Assembly (NCBI RefSeq): GCF_022693705.1
Contig: NZ_CP094288.1
Location: forward strand, 1-64,000
Source: Infirmifilum sp. NZ
Lineage (GTDB): Archaea; Thermoproteota; Thermoprotei; Thermofilales; Thermofilaceae
Length of the DNA: 64,000 nucleotides
Reading direction: 5' to 3'
In this document: in pieces, positions 25,276-34,661 of the stretch
How the letters are laid out: each line of letters begins with the position of its first letter
How positions within the stretch are numbered: the first letter of the stretch is position 1
Translations under genes and position numbers: made by a program
The notes under the pieces: model-generated
What the model was told of the DNA's origin: nothing
What the model saw: only the letters and a program-made list of their open reading frames with translations
The model's database searches: none

Positions 25276-26400
25276 GTGGGCTGCGCGCTCAAGTGCCCCA
25301 AGTGCGGCCGCGAGTACGAGCTAGGGGCCCGGGTCTGGAGGTGCGAGTGCGGGTCACCGCTCCAGGTCCTCTGCGATCCCTTCCAGTTCAAGCCCGCGGT
25401 GGGCGTGAGGGGCATGTGGAGGTACAGGGCCTCGCTGCCCTTGGTGGAGGGGGCTGAGCCGGTCACGCTCGGCGAGGGGGGCACGCCTGTCGTGAGGCTG
25501 GACGTTTCGGGCGTGAGGCTCCACCTCAAGCTCGAGTACCTCAACCCCACGGGCTCGTTCAAGGACAGGGGCTCCAGCCTGGCCCTGACCAACCTCAAAG
25601 CCTCAGGCGTCACCGAGGTAGTCGAGGACAGCTCGGGTAACGCGGGCGCCTCGATCTCCGCCTACTCCGCGGCAGCGGGTGTTAGGTGCAGGGTCTACAC
25701 GCCAGCGTCGGCACCCCAAGGCAAGAAGCTCCAGGTGAGGCTCTACGGGGCCAACTTAATAGAGGTCCCCGGGGACCGCGGTGAGGCCGCGAGGCGCGCG
25801 CTGGGCGAGCTCGCTGGGGCGTTCTACGCGAGCCACCTCTGGAGCCCCTTCTTCCCAGAGGCGAACGCCACGATAGCCTACGAGTTCTACGAGGAGGTAG
25901 GCGTACCCAACGCGGTCGTCGCCCCCGTGGGCAGCGGCGGGCTCATCCTGGGGATACACCTCGGCTTCAGGCGGCTGAGCGAGAACGGCTACGCCGACGC
26001 GGCGCCTAGGCTCTACGGGGTGCAGTCGGCCACGAACCCCGTGCTCTACGAGGCCCTGTACGGCAGGAGGTACGAGAAACCCGAGCTCGAGGTCGTGGCC
26101 GAGGGGGTGATGGTCCGGGAGCCTCCCCGGCTAGAGGAGGTCGTCGAGAGCATAAGGGGGAGCGGTGGGGGAGTCGTCGTGGTCGGCAAGGAGGAGGTGG
26201 CTGAGGGCCTCAGATTCTTAGCTAAGCGCGGCTTGCTCGTGGAGCCGACGAGCGCGACCGTCATCCCAGCAGTGGTGAGGCTCGTAGAGGAAGGCCTAGT
26301 AGACAGGGGGGAGAGCATCCTAGCCCCGCTCACGGGCTCCGGCCTCAAGGCCCTCGACAGGGTCGAGAGCCTCCTGAGGGAAGCGGTGGGGAAGCCGTAG
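25276..26400 (+). CDS. thrC: Threonine synthase or related PLP enzyme
   Basis: 374 residues with a zinc-ribbon N-terminus ('CPKCGREYELGARVWRCECG') and a fold-type II PLP core: 'TLGEGGTPVVRL', the PLP-binding Lys in 'NPTGSFKDRGSSLAL', 'SSGNAGASISAYSAAAG' and a phosphate-binding loop 'APVGSGGLILGIHLGF'. This is the threonine synthase pattern, converting O-phosphohomoserine to threonine; a cysteate-synthase-like enzyme is the main alternative. Starts with GTG 23 bp after the previous gene. Complete. Confidence 0.85.
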   Translation: MGCALKCPKCGREYELGARVWRCECGSPLQVLCDPFQFKPAVGVRGMWRYRASLPLVEGAEPVTLGEGGTPVVRLDVSGVRLHLKLEYLNPTGSFKDRGSSLALTNLKASGVTEVVEDSSGNAGASISAYSAAAGVRCRVYTPASAPQGKKLQVRLYGANLIEVPGDRGEAARRALGELAGAFYASHLWSPFFPEANATIAYEFYEEVGVPNAVVAPVGSGGLILGIHLGFRRLSENGYADAAPRLYGVQSATNPVLYEALYGRRYEKPELEVVAEGVMVREPPRLEEVVESIRGSGGGVVVVGKEEVAEGLRFLAKRGLLVEPTSATVIPAVVRLVEEGLVDRGESILAPLTGSGLKALDRVESLLREAVGKP

Positions 26401-26473
26401 CCTACAGGGAGCGGCGCGGGGAGGTTAAGTTTAAGTCCCGGGAAAGGCTTAAGCTTATAGAAAGAAGAGCGGT

Positions 26474-27150
26474 ATGCCCGTGGCCCTCCTAGCCCCAAGG
26501 CTCAGGCTAGCTAGGCTCAAGCTGGCCAGCGTGCTCAGCGGCGAGCTAGCCGGGGAGAAGCCCCTCGTCGCGCTACCCTACCCGCGCGAGGCTGAGAAGC
26601 CGCTGAACCTCTACGCGAAGGGGCTGATCGACTGGCCCAGGCTCAAGCTCGCGCTACGAGACATCTACGGCGACTTCTACAGGAGCTGGCTCTGGACCGA
26701 GGAGCCGCTCATCAGGGCCCTCCCCCTCGCGGAGGCGAGGGTCAAGTGCTACGGGGCCAGCCACTCGGAGCAGGTGAAGAGGGGGGCGACCTTGCCGTTC
26801 TGGCCTTCAGGGCCCGGGTCAGGGGCGAGGTGGATCTCGAGGAGTGGAGGAGGCTCCTGGAGGGCAGGCCGAGCCTCGACCCAGGCCTCTACGACGCCGT
26901 TGTCTCATCAACGCCGATAGAGGGGTTTGAGAGCAGGGAGGTCTGGGGCCTCCCCTACCCTCCCAGCGAGACCCTCGGCTCAGAGCCCCTGACGCGGGAG
27001 GCGGTGCAGGAGTACGTCGACTACCTCTTCAACTACGTCGTGAGGTCCAGGAACCTGGACGAAGCGTACCTGAGGTGGCTGGAGGAGCGCAGAGGCGCCA
27101 AGGCCCGGGACCTGTGGGAGCTCCTCGAGCGGAGCAAAGCCGACCTCTAG
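26474..27150 (+). pseudogene. Hypothetical gene broken by a frameshift in a G6 run
   Basis: The first frame (ATG 26474) gives 'LLAPRLRLARLKLASVL..' and runs through 'YGASHSEQVKRG', then continues out of frame. The correct continuation 'GDLAVLAFRARVRGEVDL' lies in the +1 frame and runs to 27150. The switch falls in the run of six G at 26781-26786; one G more or less restores a single protein of about 225 residues. I do not recognise the family. A TATA box (TTAAGCTTATAG, about 26449-26459) and a GGT-ATG start make it look like an expressed gene. The run is a classic slippage site, for polymerase or sequencing. Confidence 0.7.
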
Positions 27151-27500
27151 CCCGAAACGACACGCCTCAAGGCATAGCCTGCTGATTTCGCGATCAAAGG
27201 CTTTACGTATTTTGGCAACATTGCATCGTTAGCAAAAAGCTAAAATAAACCTAAAGCCATTAAGCACTGGGAGCTGGATAAGGATAGCTCGTTTCAAAGG
27301 CCGCCTAAGTATCCAATCTTCCGCTTTAGTTTAATTAAATTAACTCCATTCATTTGAGGAACATTATCTCCTTCACGGATTCTCCGGTAAAAGTACAACT
27401 CCAAGCGGAGGATGATTAAAAAATGGAAATAAAATTCGGCATTAAATGATACAAAGTAAAAAAGATTATCCTGCGAGCCCGGACCTAGTGCTCGATAACC
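27151..27500. other. AT-rich intergenic region
   Basis: About 350 bp, strongly AT-rich compared with its flanks, with several A-runs (near 27418-27425 and 27458-27465). No open frame of note, no C/D boxes, no repeats. It contains the TATA-like AAAAAAGATTATCC just before the small membrane gene at 27501. Confidence 0.5.
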
Positions 27501-27635
27501 ATGAAGGCATGGCTGAGAGTGTTCCTTGAGCAGCTGAAGACCCCCGCAGTACTTGCCCTGCTAATCTCACTTGTGCTCGCAGCCACTTTGGGTGTTGCCG
27601 ACCCGAAGAACGACCCGTTTCCGATTCCGAAGTGA
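27501..27635 (+). CDS. Small membrane peptide (44 residues)
   Basis: A start ATG followed by 'KAWLRVFLEQLKTPAVLALLISLVLAATLG' and an acidic/proline tail 'VADPKNDPFPIPK' gives one membrane helix with a positively charged amphipathic N-terminus. TATA-like sequence lies about 30 bp upstream and would make a leaderless message. Too short for standard gene callers. Its stop overlaps the TATA box of the next gene, so it could be a regulatory peptide, leader or toxin. Function unknown. Confidence 0.5.
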   Translation: MKAWLRVFLEQLKTPAVLALLISLVLAATLGVADPKNDPFPIPK

Positions 27636-27673
27636 AAGTTTTAAATACTGGTTTTTCTTTTGTTTTTTGGCTG

Positions 27674-28678
27674 ATGGGAATGGTTGTTAGGGTTGACGTT
27701 AAGAGGCTACTTTACGCGCTTCCCCACTCTAGGACTCTGCGCGAGCTAGCCAGGAACGCTAAGGTGTCTCACACGGCTGTGAGGCGCGTTGTAAAAGAGC
27801 TCTCGAAGGATGGCTCCTTCAGGGTGATAACCGACGACAGCTTCTACAACCTGACGAAGTTAGTGGCCTTCGTAGACAAGGTCCCCGAGAGGCTTCCATT
27901 CGGCACCACGGGCGTCAGGCTCTTCAACTCCCTCGAAGGCAGGAAGATTGGCGTCTTCGCGTACCTCCCCAGGCCCCTCGCAGAGGACTACATCAGGAGC
28001 CTTTCCGAGGAGGCTCACGTGCTCGAGTGGTTCGCCTCAACAGACTACGTAGCCTGGCTACCACACCCGGAGCTGGAATCCATAGCGCCGAGGGACTTCG
28101 ACTCCCTGGTGGACAGGGCCCACGAGCTCATACCCCCCAGGACCAACCTCAGGCCCCTCCCGATGCTGGACCAGATCGATTTGGTGTTGCTGTGGGGGAA
28201 GTTGCTGCTAGGCCCGTTCGCGAGGCCCACCGAGATATACAACAGGCTGCTCGCGGAGGGGGAGAAGGTTGAGGCTCCGTCGAAGCAGGTGCTCAGCTAC
28301 CACTACCGCGTCCACATCCAGCCAGGCTGGAGGTACAACACATACTTCAAGTACACAAGCCACGAAGAGCTCCCATTCACCGCATACTACATGAAAGGCA
28401 AAGAAGCCGAGAAGGTAGCCAGAGCGCTGGCGCTACTACCCAGGCTAGGGATGTCCATCATCGGCCAAGGCAAAGCACTCTACCTAGGCCAGCCGCTATG
28501 CGCATACCACCCACTCCTCGTCGAAATCCCACAGACGTACGTCGTCGAGCCCCTAACAATGTACATGAAACTAGACCTATACACGGATGTTCCCAGGCTT
28601 TGGAAGCTACTAGACCCAGAGACCAAGCGCTGGCGCTGGGTCGAGGAGAAGATCCCGGTCAAAGCGCAGAGCCAGTAG
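27674..28678 (+). CDS. HTH DNA-binding protein (Lrp/MarR-like N-terminus)
   Basis: The 334-residue protein begins with a winged-helix domain ('RLLYALPHSRTLRELARNAKVSHTAVRRVVKELSKDG'), followed by about 280 residues of mixed alpha/beta with no family I recognise; 'HELIPPRTNLRPLPMLDQIDLVLLWGKLLLGPF' reads like a segment that begins a second domain. The ATG at 27674 follows TTTTAAATA (27637-27646) by about 30 bp. Resembles archaeal two-domain transcription factors of the Thermofilaceae. No target evident. Confidence 0.7.
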   Translation: MGMVVRVDVKRLLYALPHSRTLRELARNAKVSHTAVRRVVKELSKDGSFRVITDDSFYNLTKLVAFVDKVPERLPFGTTGVRLFNSLEGRKIGVFAYLPRPLAEDYIRSLSEEAHVLEWFASTDYVAWLPHPELESIAPRDFDSLVDRAHELIPPRTNLRPLPMLDQIDLVLLWGKLLLGPFARPTEIYNRLLAEGEKVEAPSKQVLSYHYRVHIQPGWRYNTYFKYTSHEELPFTAYYMKGKEAEKVARALALLPRLGMSIIGQGKALYLGQPLCAYHPLLVEIPQTYVVEPLTMYMKLDLYTDVPRLWKLLDPETKRWRWVEEKIPVKAQSQ

Positions 28679-28873
28679 CTCTCCCAATTCCTATTTTTAG
28701 CTTTGGGTTCAGGCAACTTCGTTTTGTTTTTGGGCACGCAACGGTTCTAGCATCCCTGCTTTGAGCCCGTTGTAGCCACTAGGGTCAGGAGGGAGGCTGG
28801 AGCTGGGTTTTTCCGTAGCGGTGTGGATACTAAAGTATAATAGTGGCCTGCGAGGATGGGTTCACGAGCTTAG

Positions 28874-30235
28874 ATGGGTATCGCTTACCCCAGGTACGAG
28901 GAGCTTGAGAGCCGCAGGCCTTTGGCCACGATAGCGCTCGTCGCCATCAACACGCTCGTTTACCTCGCGACATCTGTGGGCAACGGGTTCCTCGCCGTGG
29001 AGGACCAGTGGGTTCAGTCGCTCGCCTTTGTCCCCGCCTTCATCATGAAGCCCAGCCAGCTCTACAGGGTTTTCACCAGCATGTTCCTTCACGCGAACCT
29101 GGCGCACATATTCTTCAACATGCTGTACCTGTACGCCTTCGGGAGGCAGGTCGAGGCTGCTCTGGGATCCAAGCGCTACCTGGCGCTCTACTTTCTCAGC
29201 GGCGTCTTCGCCACGGTTTTCCACACCGCGTACATACCCATCGAGGGGGCCTCCTCCGCCTTCGTCCCCGCGCTCGGGGCCAGCGGGGCAATAAGCGGCG
29301 TTTTGGGCGCGTACCTGCTCCTCTTCCCAGGCACGAGGCTCACCATGTGCTTCTTCTACTTCTTCATACCCCTGTGCTTTACCACCCGCGCCGCAGCGTA
29401 CATAATATTCTGGTTCGCCACCCAGATCCTTCAGGGCTACCTGGGCGCGAGCCTCGGCGTCGCGGTGTTCGCCCACGCGGGCGGCTTCATAGGGGGCATC
29501 GCCCTACTCCCGCTCGTCGTAAATCGCGAGAGGCTGGGCTTGCTCAGAGTCTACGCGTCCATGAGGCGCTTCTTCTACAACGTCTTCTTCGTCAAGCCAG
29601 GGCTCGGCGGAGCCGCTAAGGCCATCATTGTGCTCCTCATCGCCCTCACGGCGGCCGGAGCCGTCTACTCGGCTTACGCTGGGGCCTCGGCCGGCGGTGT
29701 CAACAAGATCCTGGACTTCAGCGTGATGGAGTGCACCTCGGCCTGCACGGGCGTCTACGACAACGAGAGCGTCATCGTGCAACTGAACGGCGGGAAGCTG
29801 GACTACAGCCCCATCTCAACAGATAGCGTCAGAGTCGTCTTCAACAGGCTGAACGCTGCGGGCCTCGTGTACAGCAAGGCGTACCAGGGGCAGAGCGTGA
29901 CGGTGAAGCTCGCCACCACCAGGAGCGTCCAGGGGATACCCGTTAAGATAAGCATCAACGGCTCCCTCACGTTCGACAAGTACGGCTTGCTTGATTCAGG
30001 GGCCGGGACCGTGACAACGGAGGTCCTGCGCTGCGACCCTCTCACGGGCGCGTGCACCAAGGGCCAGGTTTTGACCTACAGCTTCCTTGTCACGACCTCT
30101 GCGAGCATGGAGGGCTTCGAAGGAATACCTATCTCCCAGCTAGCGCTCCTATCCCTGCTCGGATCCCTCGCATCGATCGCCGTCGTCTGGCAGGCGGAGA
30201 AGTACGAGATCCTGGGAGAGGCTGCATTTCCTTAA
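28874..30235 (+). CDS. Rhomboid-family intramembrane serine protease
   Basis: A 453-residue protein with a rhomboid domain of six helices: 'LYRVFTSMFLHANLAHIFFNMLYLYAFG' (the HxxxN motif region), the catalytic Ser in 'GASGAISGVLGAYLL' (GxSG) and the His in 'VAVFAHAGGFIGG'. A large beta-rich extracytoplasmic C-terminal domain (about residues 270-430) with NxS/T sites and four Cys ('ECTSACTG', 'RCDPLTGACTK') is followed by a last membrane helix. The extra domain is unusual and may hold substrate. Starts at ATG 28874, no operon partner. Confidence 0.87.
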   Translation: MGIAYPRYEELESRRPLATIALVAINTLVYLATSVGNGFLAVEDQWVQSLAFVPAFIMKPSQLYRVFTSMFLHANLAHIFFNMLYLYAFGRQVEAALGSKRYLALYFLSGVFATVFHTAYIPIEGASSAFVPALGASGAISGVLGAYLLLFPGTRLTMCFFYFFIPLCFTTRAAAYIIFWFATQILQGYLGASLGVAVFAHAGGFIGGIALLPLVVNRERLGLLRVYASMRRFFYNVFFVKPGLGGAAKAIIVLLIALTAAGAVYSAYAGASAGGVNKILDFSVMECTSACTGVYDNESVIVQLNGGKLDYSPISTDSVRVVFNRLNAAGLVYSKAYQGQSVTVKLATTRSVQGIPVKISINGSLTFDKYGLLDSGAGTVTTEVLRCDPLTGACTKGQVLTYSFLVTTSASMEGFEGIPISQLALLSLLGSLASIAVVWQAEKYEILGEAAFP

Positions 30236-30356
30236 ATCAACTGGGCCGGCGTTTTAAAGCTTTTTAACAAACGCTTTACTTAATTTTCGGGTTCGAGAGT
30301 AAAGCACATAAGAACTCCTCGCGTCATGCGGCTGAGGGTACTTCCGGTGGGGGTCG

Positions 30357-33041
30357 TTGAAGCCACTGCTACCAGAGCAAGTCCTTGCCACGCTGGGCTC
30401 CTCCCCAGCTGGGCTCTCCTGGGAGGAAGCCAAGAGGAGGCTCTCGCAGTACGGCCCAAACCTGCTCCTCGCGGAGAGGAGGAGGTGGAGGAGCCTTAAA
30501 AGGTTCCTTAAGCACTTAACGGACCCTCTCTCCCTGCTCCTCATAATCGCGGCTATCTTATCCTTCATAATAGGCTCATCCCAGCTCGGCTTCGCCATCC
30601 TCGCGCTAACTCTGCTCAACTCCCTCCTCAACACGCTCCAGGAGTGGCGCGCCGAGAAGGCCCTCGAGAAGCTCAAAGCCTGGGTGCCCGCCTACGCGAA
30701 GGTCCTCAGGGACGGGGAGCCAGCACTAGTGCACGTCAGCGAGATTGTGCCGGGCGACGTGATACTGGTCGAGGAGGGGGACCGCGTGCCGGCGGACGCG
30801 GTCCTGCTGGAGGCCCACGACCTCTGGGTGAGCAACATACCCCTCACGGGCGAGGCTGCGCCCCAGCCGAAGTACGTCGACGGCCTGGAGGAGGAGTACT
30901 CGTCCTACCTCGAGATGCCCAACGTGATACTGGCAGGGACAACCGTGGTCAGGGGTAGCGGGAAGGCCGTGGTCTTCGCCACGGGACCCAGGACGATGTT
31001 CGGCGACATCGTCAAGCTCGCGGAGGAGGTCGAGGAGGAGGAAAGCCCCCTCGAGCGCGAGATCGCGTCCCTTGCGAGGTACACCTTCGCGGTGGCGATG
31101 GTTGTCGGCCTTGCCTTCTTCGCGGCGAGCCTCTTGCTCCTGCACCAGCCCGTCTACGACAGCATGCTCTTCATGATCGGCGTCATGACCTCCCTGGTCC
31201 CCGAGGGCCTGCAGATCACGGTGTCGATGGCCCTCGCGCTCGCGGTTCTCGACATGGCCCGGAGGAACGTCCTCGTGAAGAGGCTCTCGGCGGTCCAAAC
31301 CCTGGGCAGCGTGACGGTTATCGGGACGGACAAGACGGGGACGATAACCAAGGGGGAGATGGTCGTCTCCAGGGTTTGGGTCTACGACAGGGACTACGAG
31401 GTCACCGGCAACGGGTACGAGCCCGTAGGGGAGTTCCTCCTAAACGGCTCAAGGGCCGACAGGAGCGACTCCGCGCTCCAGAAGCTCCTCGAGGCAGCCG
31501 CCCTCTCCTCCAACTCCCACCTCCAGCCTCCGCAGAGGGAGGGTGAGCCCTGGCGCGTGATAGGCGACCCGACCGACGGGGCGATAATTGTCGCGGCGCT
31601 GAAGTACGGGGTCGACAGGGACATGCTCCTGGAAGAGTACAAGCTGAAGTACCGGAAGCCGCTGGACCCCGTCAAGAAGACGATGTACAGCGTGTACGAG
31701 AAAGGAGGCGCAACATACCTGTTCCTCAAGGGGGCACCCAGGGGGGTCCTGAACTCCTCAACGCACATCCTCGTGGACGGAGGGGTCAGGCCCCTCGACG
31801 GGCCGCTGAAGGCCAGGGTTGAGGAGAAGATACGCGAGTACGGGGAAGCTGGCTTGCGCGTTATAGGCGTGGCTTTCGGCTCGAACACGGAGGAGGACTC
31901 GAACCTCGTGTTCCTGGGGCTCATAGGCATAGCAGACCCCCTGAGGCCCGAGGTCCCCGAGTTCGTCGCTAAGGCCAAGAGGGGAGGGATCAAGATAGTG
32001 ATACTGACCGGCGACTACGGCCCCACGGCTATGTCCATCGCGGTGAAGGCTGGCATCGTGGGGGAGAACGCCCGGGTGATCAGGGGCGTCGACCTTGAGA
32101 GCATGAGCGAAGAGGAGCTGGCGAGGATACTGCGGGAGGAGGAGGTCGTGTTCTCGCGCCTCACGCCGGAGCAGAAGCTCAGGGTGCTGAGGGTGTTGAA
32201 GAAGAACGGCGAGGTGGTGGCTATGATAGGCGACGGCGTCAACGACGCGCCCTCGCTCAAGGAGGCCGACGTGGGCGTCGCGATGGGCGTCACCGGTACA
32301 GACGTGGCCAGGGAGGTCGCGGACGTCATCCTGCTGGACGACAGCTTCGCCTCGATCGTGAAAGGCATCGAGGCCGGGAGAGCGATATTCGACAACATAA
32401 AGAAGTTCGTAACCTACGTCTTCGCCCACAACTGGGCAGAGCTCCTCCCATTCCTGGCCTTCATAACAGCCAGGATACCCCTCCCCCTCACCGTCACCCA
32501 GGTGCTCGCCATAGACCTCGGCATCGACGTCCTCCCATCCGTCGCCCTGAGCAGGGAGCCGCCCGAGGAGGGCGTAATGGAGGAGCCGCCGCGGAGCAAG
32601 ACCGAGAGGCTTTTCGACAAGAGAGTGCTCCTCAGGTCCCTAGCGGTCGGGCTCGTCGCGGCAACGCTCGCGCTCCAAGGTTGCCTCCAGGCCTGGCGGC
32701 AGGGAGGCTGGTCGCCGCGCCTCAGCCTGGACCCGGAGAGCCCCGTGTACCTCAAAGGCGTGACGATGACCTTCGCCGGGATCGTGCTCGCCCAGATGGG
32801 CAACCTCGTCGCCTCGAGGAAGAGGAAGGGCTTCCCCCTCGAGCCGGGCCTCCTCAAGGACAGGTGGATCCTCCTCAGCCTCCTGGCCCAGCTCCTCGTG
32901 CTGGTCGCGATAGTCTACGCCCCTCCCCTCCAGCTCGTATTCCAGACCTACCCCCTGGGGCTACAGGACTGGCTGAACCTGGCCTACATACCGGCCGCGG
33001 TCATCGCGGTAAACTACGCCCTCAGGAAGGCTGGCCTCTAG
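30357..33041 (+). CDS. P2-type cation-transporting ATPase
   Basis: 894 residues with all P-type landmarks: phosphorylation site 'GTDKTGTITKGEM', nucleotide-binding 'VKKTMYSVYEKGG', the hinge 'IGDGVNDAPSLKEADVGVAMG' and ten membrane helices. The actuator loop reads 'LTGEAAPQPK' where TGES is usual; Ser is replaced by Ala, common only in some subfamilies. The N-terminal cation ATPase domain 'LSWEEAKRRLSQYGPNLL' is present. It moves cations (Ca, H, Na or heavy metals) across the membrane; ion is uncertain. TTG start behind GGTGGGGGTCG. Overlaps the next leftward gene at the 3' end by 4 bp. Confidence 0.88.
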   Translation: MKPLLPEQVLATLGSSPAGLSWEEAKRRLSQYGPNLLLAERRRWRSLKRFLKHLTDPLSLLLIIAAILSFIIGSSQLGFAILALTLLNSLLNTLQEWRAEKALEKLKAWVPAYAKVLRDGEPALVHVSEIVPGDVILVEEGDRVPADAVLLEAHDLWVSNIPLTGEAAPQPKYVDGLEEEYSSYLEMPNVILAGTTVVRGSGKAVVFATGPRTMFGDIVKLAEEVEEEESPLEREIASLARYTFAVAMVVGLAFFAASLLLLHQPVYDSMLFMIGVMTSLVPEGLQITVSMALALAVLDMARRNVLVKRLSAVQTLGSVTVIGTDKTGTITKGEMVVSRVWVYDRDYEVTGNGYEPVGEFLLNGSRADRSDSALQKLLEAAALSSNSHLQPPQREGEPWRVIGDPTDGAIIVAALKYGVDRDMLLEEYKLKYRKPLDPVKKTMYSVYEKGGATYLFLKGAPRGVLNSSTHILVDGGVRPLDGPLKARVEEKIREYGEAGLRVIGVAFGSNTEEDSNLVFLGLIGIADPLRPEVPEFVAKAKRGGIKIVILTGDYGPTAMSIAVKAGIVGENARVIRGVDLESMSEEELARILREEEVVFSRLTPEQKLRVLRVLKKNGEVVAMIGDGVNDAPSLKEADVGVAMGVTGTDVAREVADVILLDDSFASIVKGIEAGRAIFDNIKKFVTYVFAHNWAELLPFLAFITARIPLPLTVTQVLAIDLGIDVLPSVALSREPPEEGVMEEPPRSKTERLFDKRVLLRSLAVGLVAATLALQGCLQAWRQGGWSPRLSLDPESPVYLKGVTMTFAGIVLAQMGNLVASRKRKGFPLEPGLLKDRWILLSLLAQLLVLVAIVYAPPLQLVFQTYPLGLQDWLNLAYIPAAVIAVNYALRKAGL

Positions 33042-34345
33042 CTGTCCGGCGATAACCCGAGGAGGTCTCCCAGCCTGTCGTAGTAGAGGAGCAACAGCGG
33101 CAGTGGGATGGTACCCGGCCCCGAGGCCTGCAGCGCAGCGGTGTAGACGGCTACTCTCCCCACTCTCCTGAGGCGCTCGGAGTCTCTGGACTTCACCTCG
33201 AACCCCACACCCAGCTCGGGGACCACGATGTCGACCTCGAACCCGTCGCGCCAATAGCCAACCCTGTACGCCCTGGCGATGTGCTCAGCCACAACAGCCT
33301 CGAGAACCGCGCCTTCTTCAGGCTGCCGCACACCGGCCCACCTCGACACCACGCGGTAGAGGAGGGGGTCGACGAAGTGGACTTTCCGCTCCTTCCTGAC
33401 GTCCTCGACGAGCCGTGAGACATCCACGTAGAGGAGGCTGCGCGCGAGGAACAGCTTCTCAAAGAGGTCGATGTACGACAAAACCACCTTGTGCGACCTG
33501 AGGCCGTACTCCCTCGCGACACTGTTTAAGCTGAAGGCATTCGGCGCCTTCTCCACGATCGCCCTCGCAACCCTCTTCGCGAAGACCTCGCTTCGCCTGA
33601 GCCTGTTCAAGTCGAAAACAATGGAGTTCAGCAGGTCTCGCTCGAAACCCGTGTCGACAACACCCTTGGACAGGCACGAGACGACGCTCCTTGGGAAGCC
33701 CCCGCACTCGAGGTACCTCTCAAGCAGCTCCTCCAGGACGCCGAGCCAGCCTAGAAGGTCGCTGGGGCTAGAGGTCACTGGGACGTCGCTCCTCGCGACC
33801 CCGACGAAGTCGCGGAAGCTCAGAGGCGTCAAGAGGAAGTCCCTCCCGAGGCCCCTTCTCCCCGGGAAGGCCTCGAGCTCCCTCCTCGCGACCATCGAGA
33901 GCGAGCCCGTCGCCACAACCACGTCGCTTGAAAGCAACCCGCGGTCGATCAGGCTCTTGACAGCCCTGAACCACTCCCTCGGGTACGTCACCTCGTCCAG
34001 CAGGATGACGGAGCTCCTCACCCCCCAGCTGGACCTGAGCCTCAAGTACCCCCTGAGCACCTCCTCGAGCTCCCGGTAATCCCCCAGCATGTCGCAGCTG
34101 TAGTAGAAGATCGCCCTCGGATCCCACCCCCTCCCGAGGAGCTCCCTTACGAGAAGCTTCAGGAGCGTCGTCTTCCCGACCTGCCTCGGGCCGAAGAGGA
34201 AGTGCAGCGAGAAAGGCTTCAACGCGCCCATAATCTCGTGGAGCAGCGGCGGGACCCACCTGACCGGGCTCTCCACCCACCTTCGGATATCGTAGTCCTC
34301 GTCCAGCTTTCCGGCCCCCCTCCACCACGGGTTAAACTCCTCCAT
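33038..34345 (-). CDS. DUF4143-type P-loop ATPase
   Basis: The 435-residue protein combines a AAA_14 domain (Walker A 'LFGPRQVGKTTLLKLL', Walker B 'VILLDEVTYP', sensor 'VVVATGSLSM') with a C-terminal DUF4143 domain that ends in a nuclease-like patch ('FEVDIVVPELGVGFEVKSRD', an ExK motif). Such proteins are common mobile, possibly defence-linked ATPases in archaea. The ATG at 34345 is chosen because the TATA box (TTTATATAGG, 34371-34380 reversed) puts the transcription start at about 34350; longer frames run through the promoter. Expression is probably controlled by the two operators around the TATA box. Confidence 0.85.
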   Translation of the reverse strand: MEEFNPWWRGAGKLDEDYDIRRWVESPVRWVPPLLHEIMGALKPFSLHFLFGPRQVGKTTLLKLLVRELLGRGWDPRAIFYYSCDMLGDYRELEEVLRGYLRLRSSWGVRSSVILLDEVTYPREWFRAVKSLIDRGLLSSDVVVATGSLSMVARRELEAFPGRRGLGRDFLLTPLSFRDFVGVARSDVPVTSSPSDLLGWLGVLEELLERYLECGGFPRSVVSCLSKGVVDTGFERDLLNSIVFDLNRLRRSEVFAKRVARAIVEKAPNAFSLNSVAREYGLRSHKVVLSYIDLFEKLFLARSLLYVDVSRLVEDVRKERKVHFVDPLLYRVVSRWAGVRQPEEGAVLEAVVAEHIARAYRVGYWRDGFEVDIVVPELGVGFEVKSRDSERLRRVGRVAVYTAALQASGPGTIPLPLLLLYYDRLGDLLGLSPDS

Positions 34346-34349
34346 ACTC

Positions 34350-34402
34350 TTGGAATTCTCAATTCCAACACCTATATAAACTCTTGGAATCCAGGATTCC
34401 AA
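34350..34402 (-). promoter_or_regulatory. Promoter with two identical-type operators
   Basis: Two 19-bp dyads of the form TTGGAATN5ATTCCAA lie at 34350-34368 and 34384-34402, centred 34 bp apart, with the TATA box (34371-34380) between them. The first covers the transcription start of the leftward ATPase gene, the second sits upstream of TATA. Both arms match perfectly in each site. Confidence 0.75.
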
Positions 34403-34597
34403 GAACATGTGTGGTCGCTGGCCTCGGAGGCTGGGTGGGGCTGAGCCGAGGCCTTTCCGCTAACGTGCGGGGCCGGAGCGCGTCAAAACATTATTAGTAG
34501 CCTGAGCGCTGAAGCCTGTGGGGCTCATGGGGCACACTTTCGCCGACGTCAGGCTCAGGCCGCGCCTGGCGTCATCTGCCCCCCTCATTGGTCTGGA

Positions 34598-34661
34598 GGG
34601 CCCCCTTGCGGGGTGTCATGGGTCGCCCATTTCGGGGCGGGCCGCCGTGCTAGGCGGCCTT
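34598..34661 (-). ncRNA. Candidate omega/reRNA of the TnpB
   Basis: Directly after the tnpB stop, on the same strand, there are three GC-rich hairpins: GGCCGCC/GGCGGCC with a 6-nt loop (34640-34659), GCCC/GGGC with loop (34625-34638) and CCCC/GGGG with a tetraloop (34602-34613). TnpB guide RNAs normally begin in the 3' part of tnpB and end in structured elements at the right end of the element, so the location fits. The exact right boundary and guide were not determinable. Confidence 0.5.
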
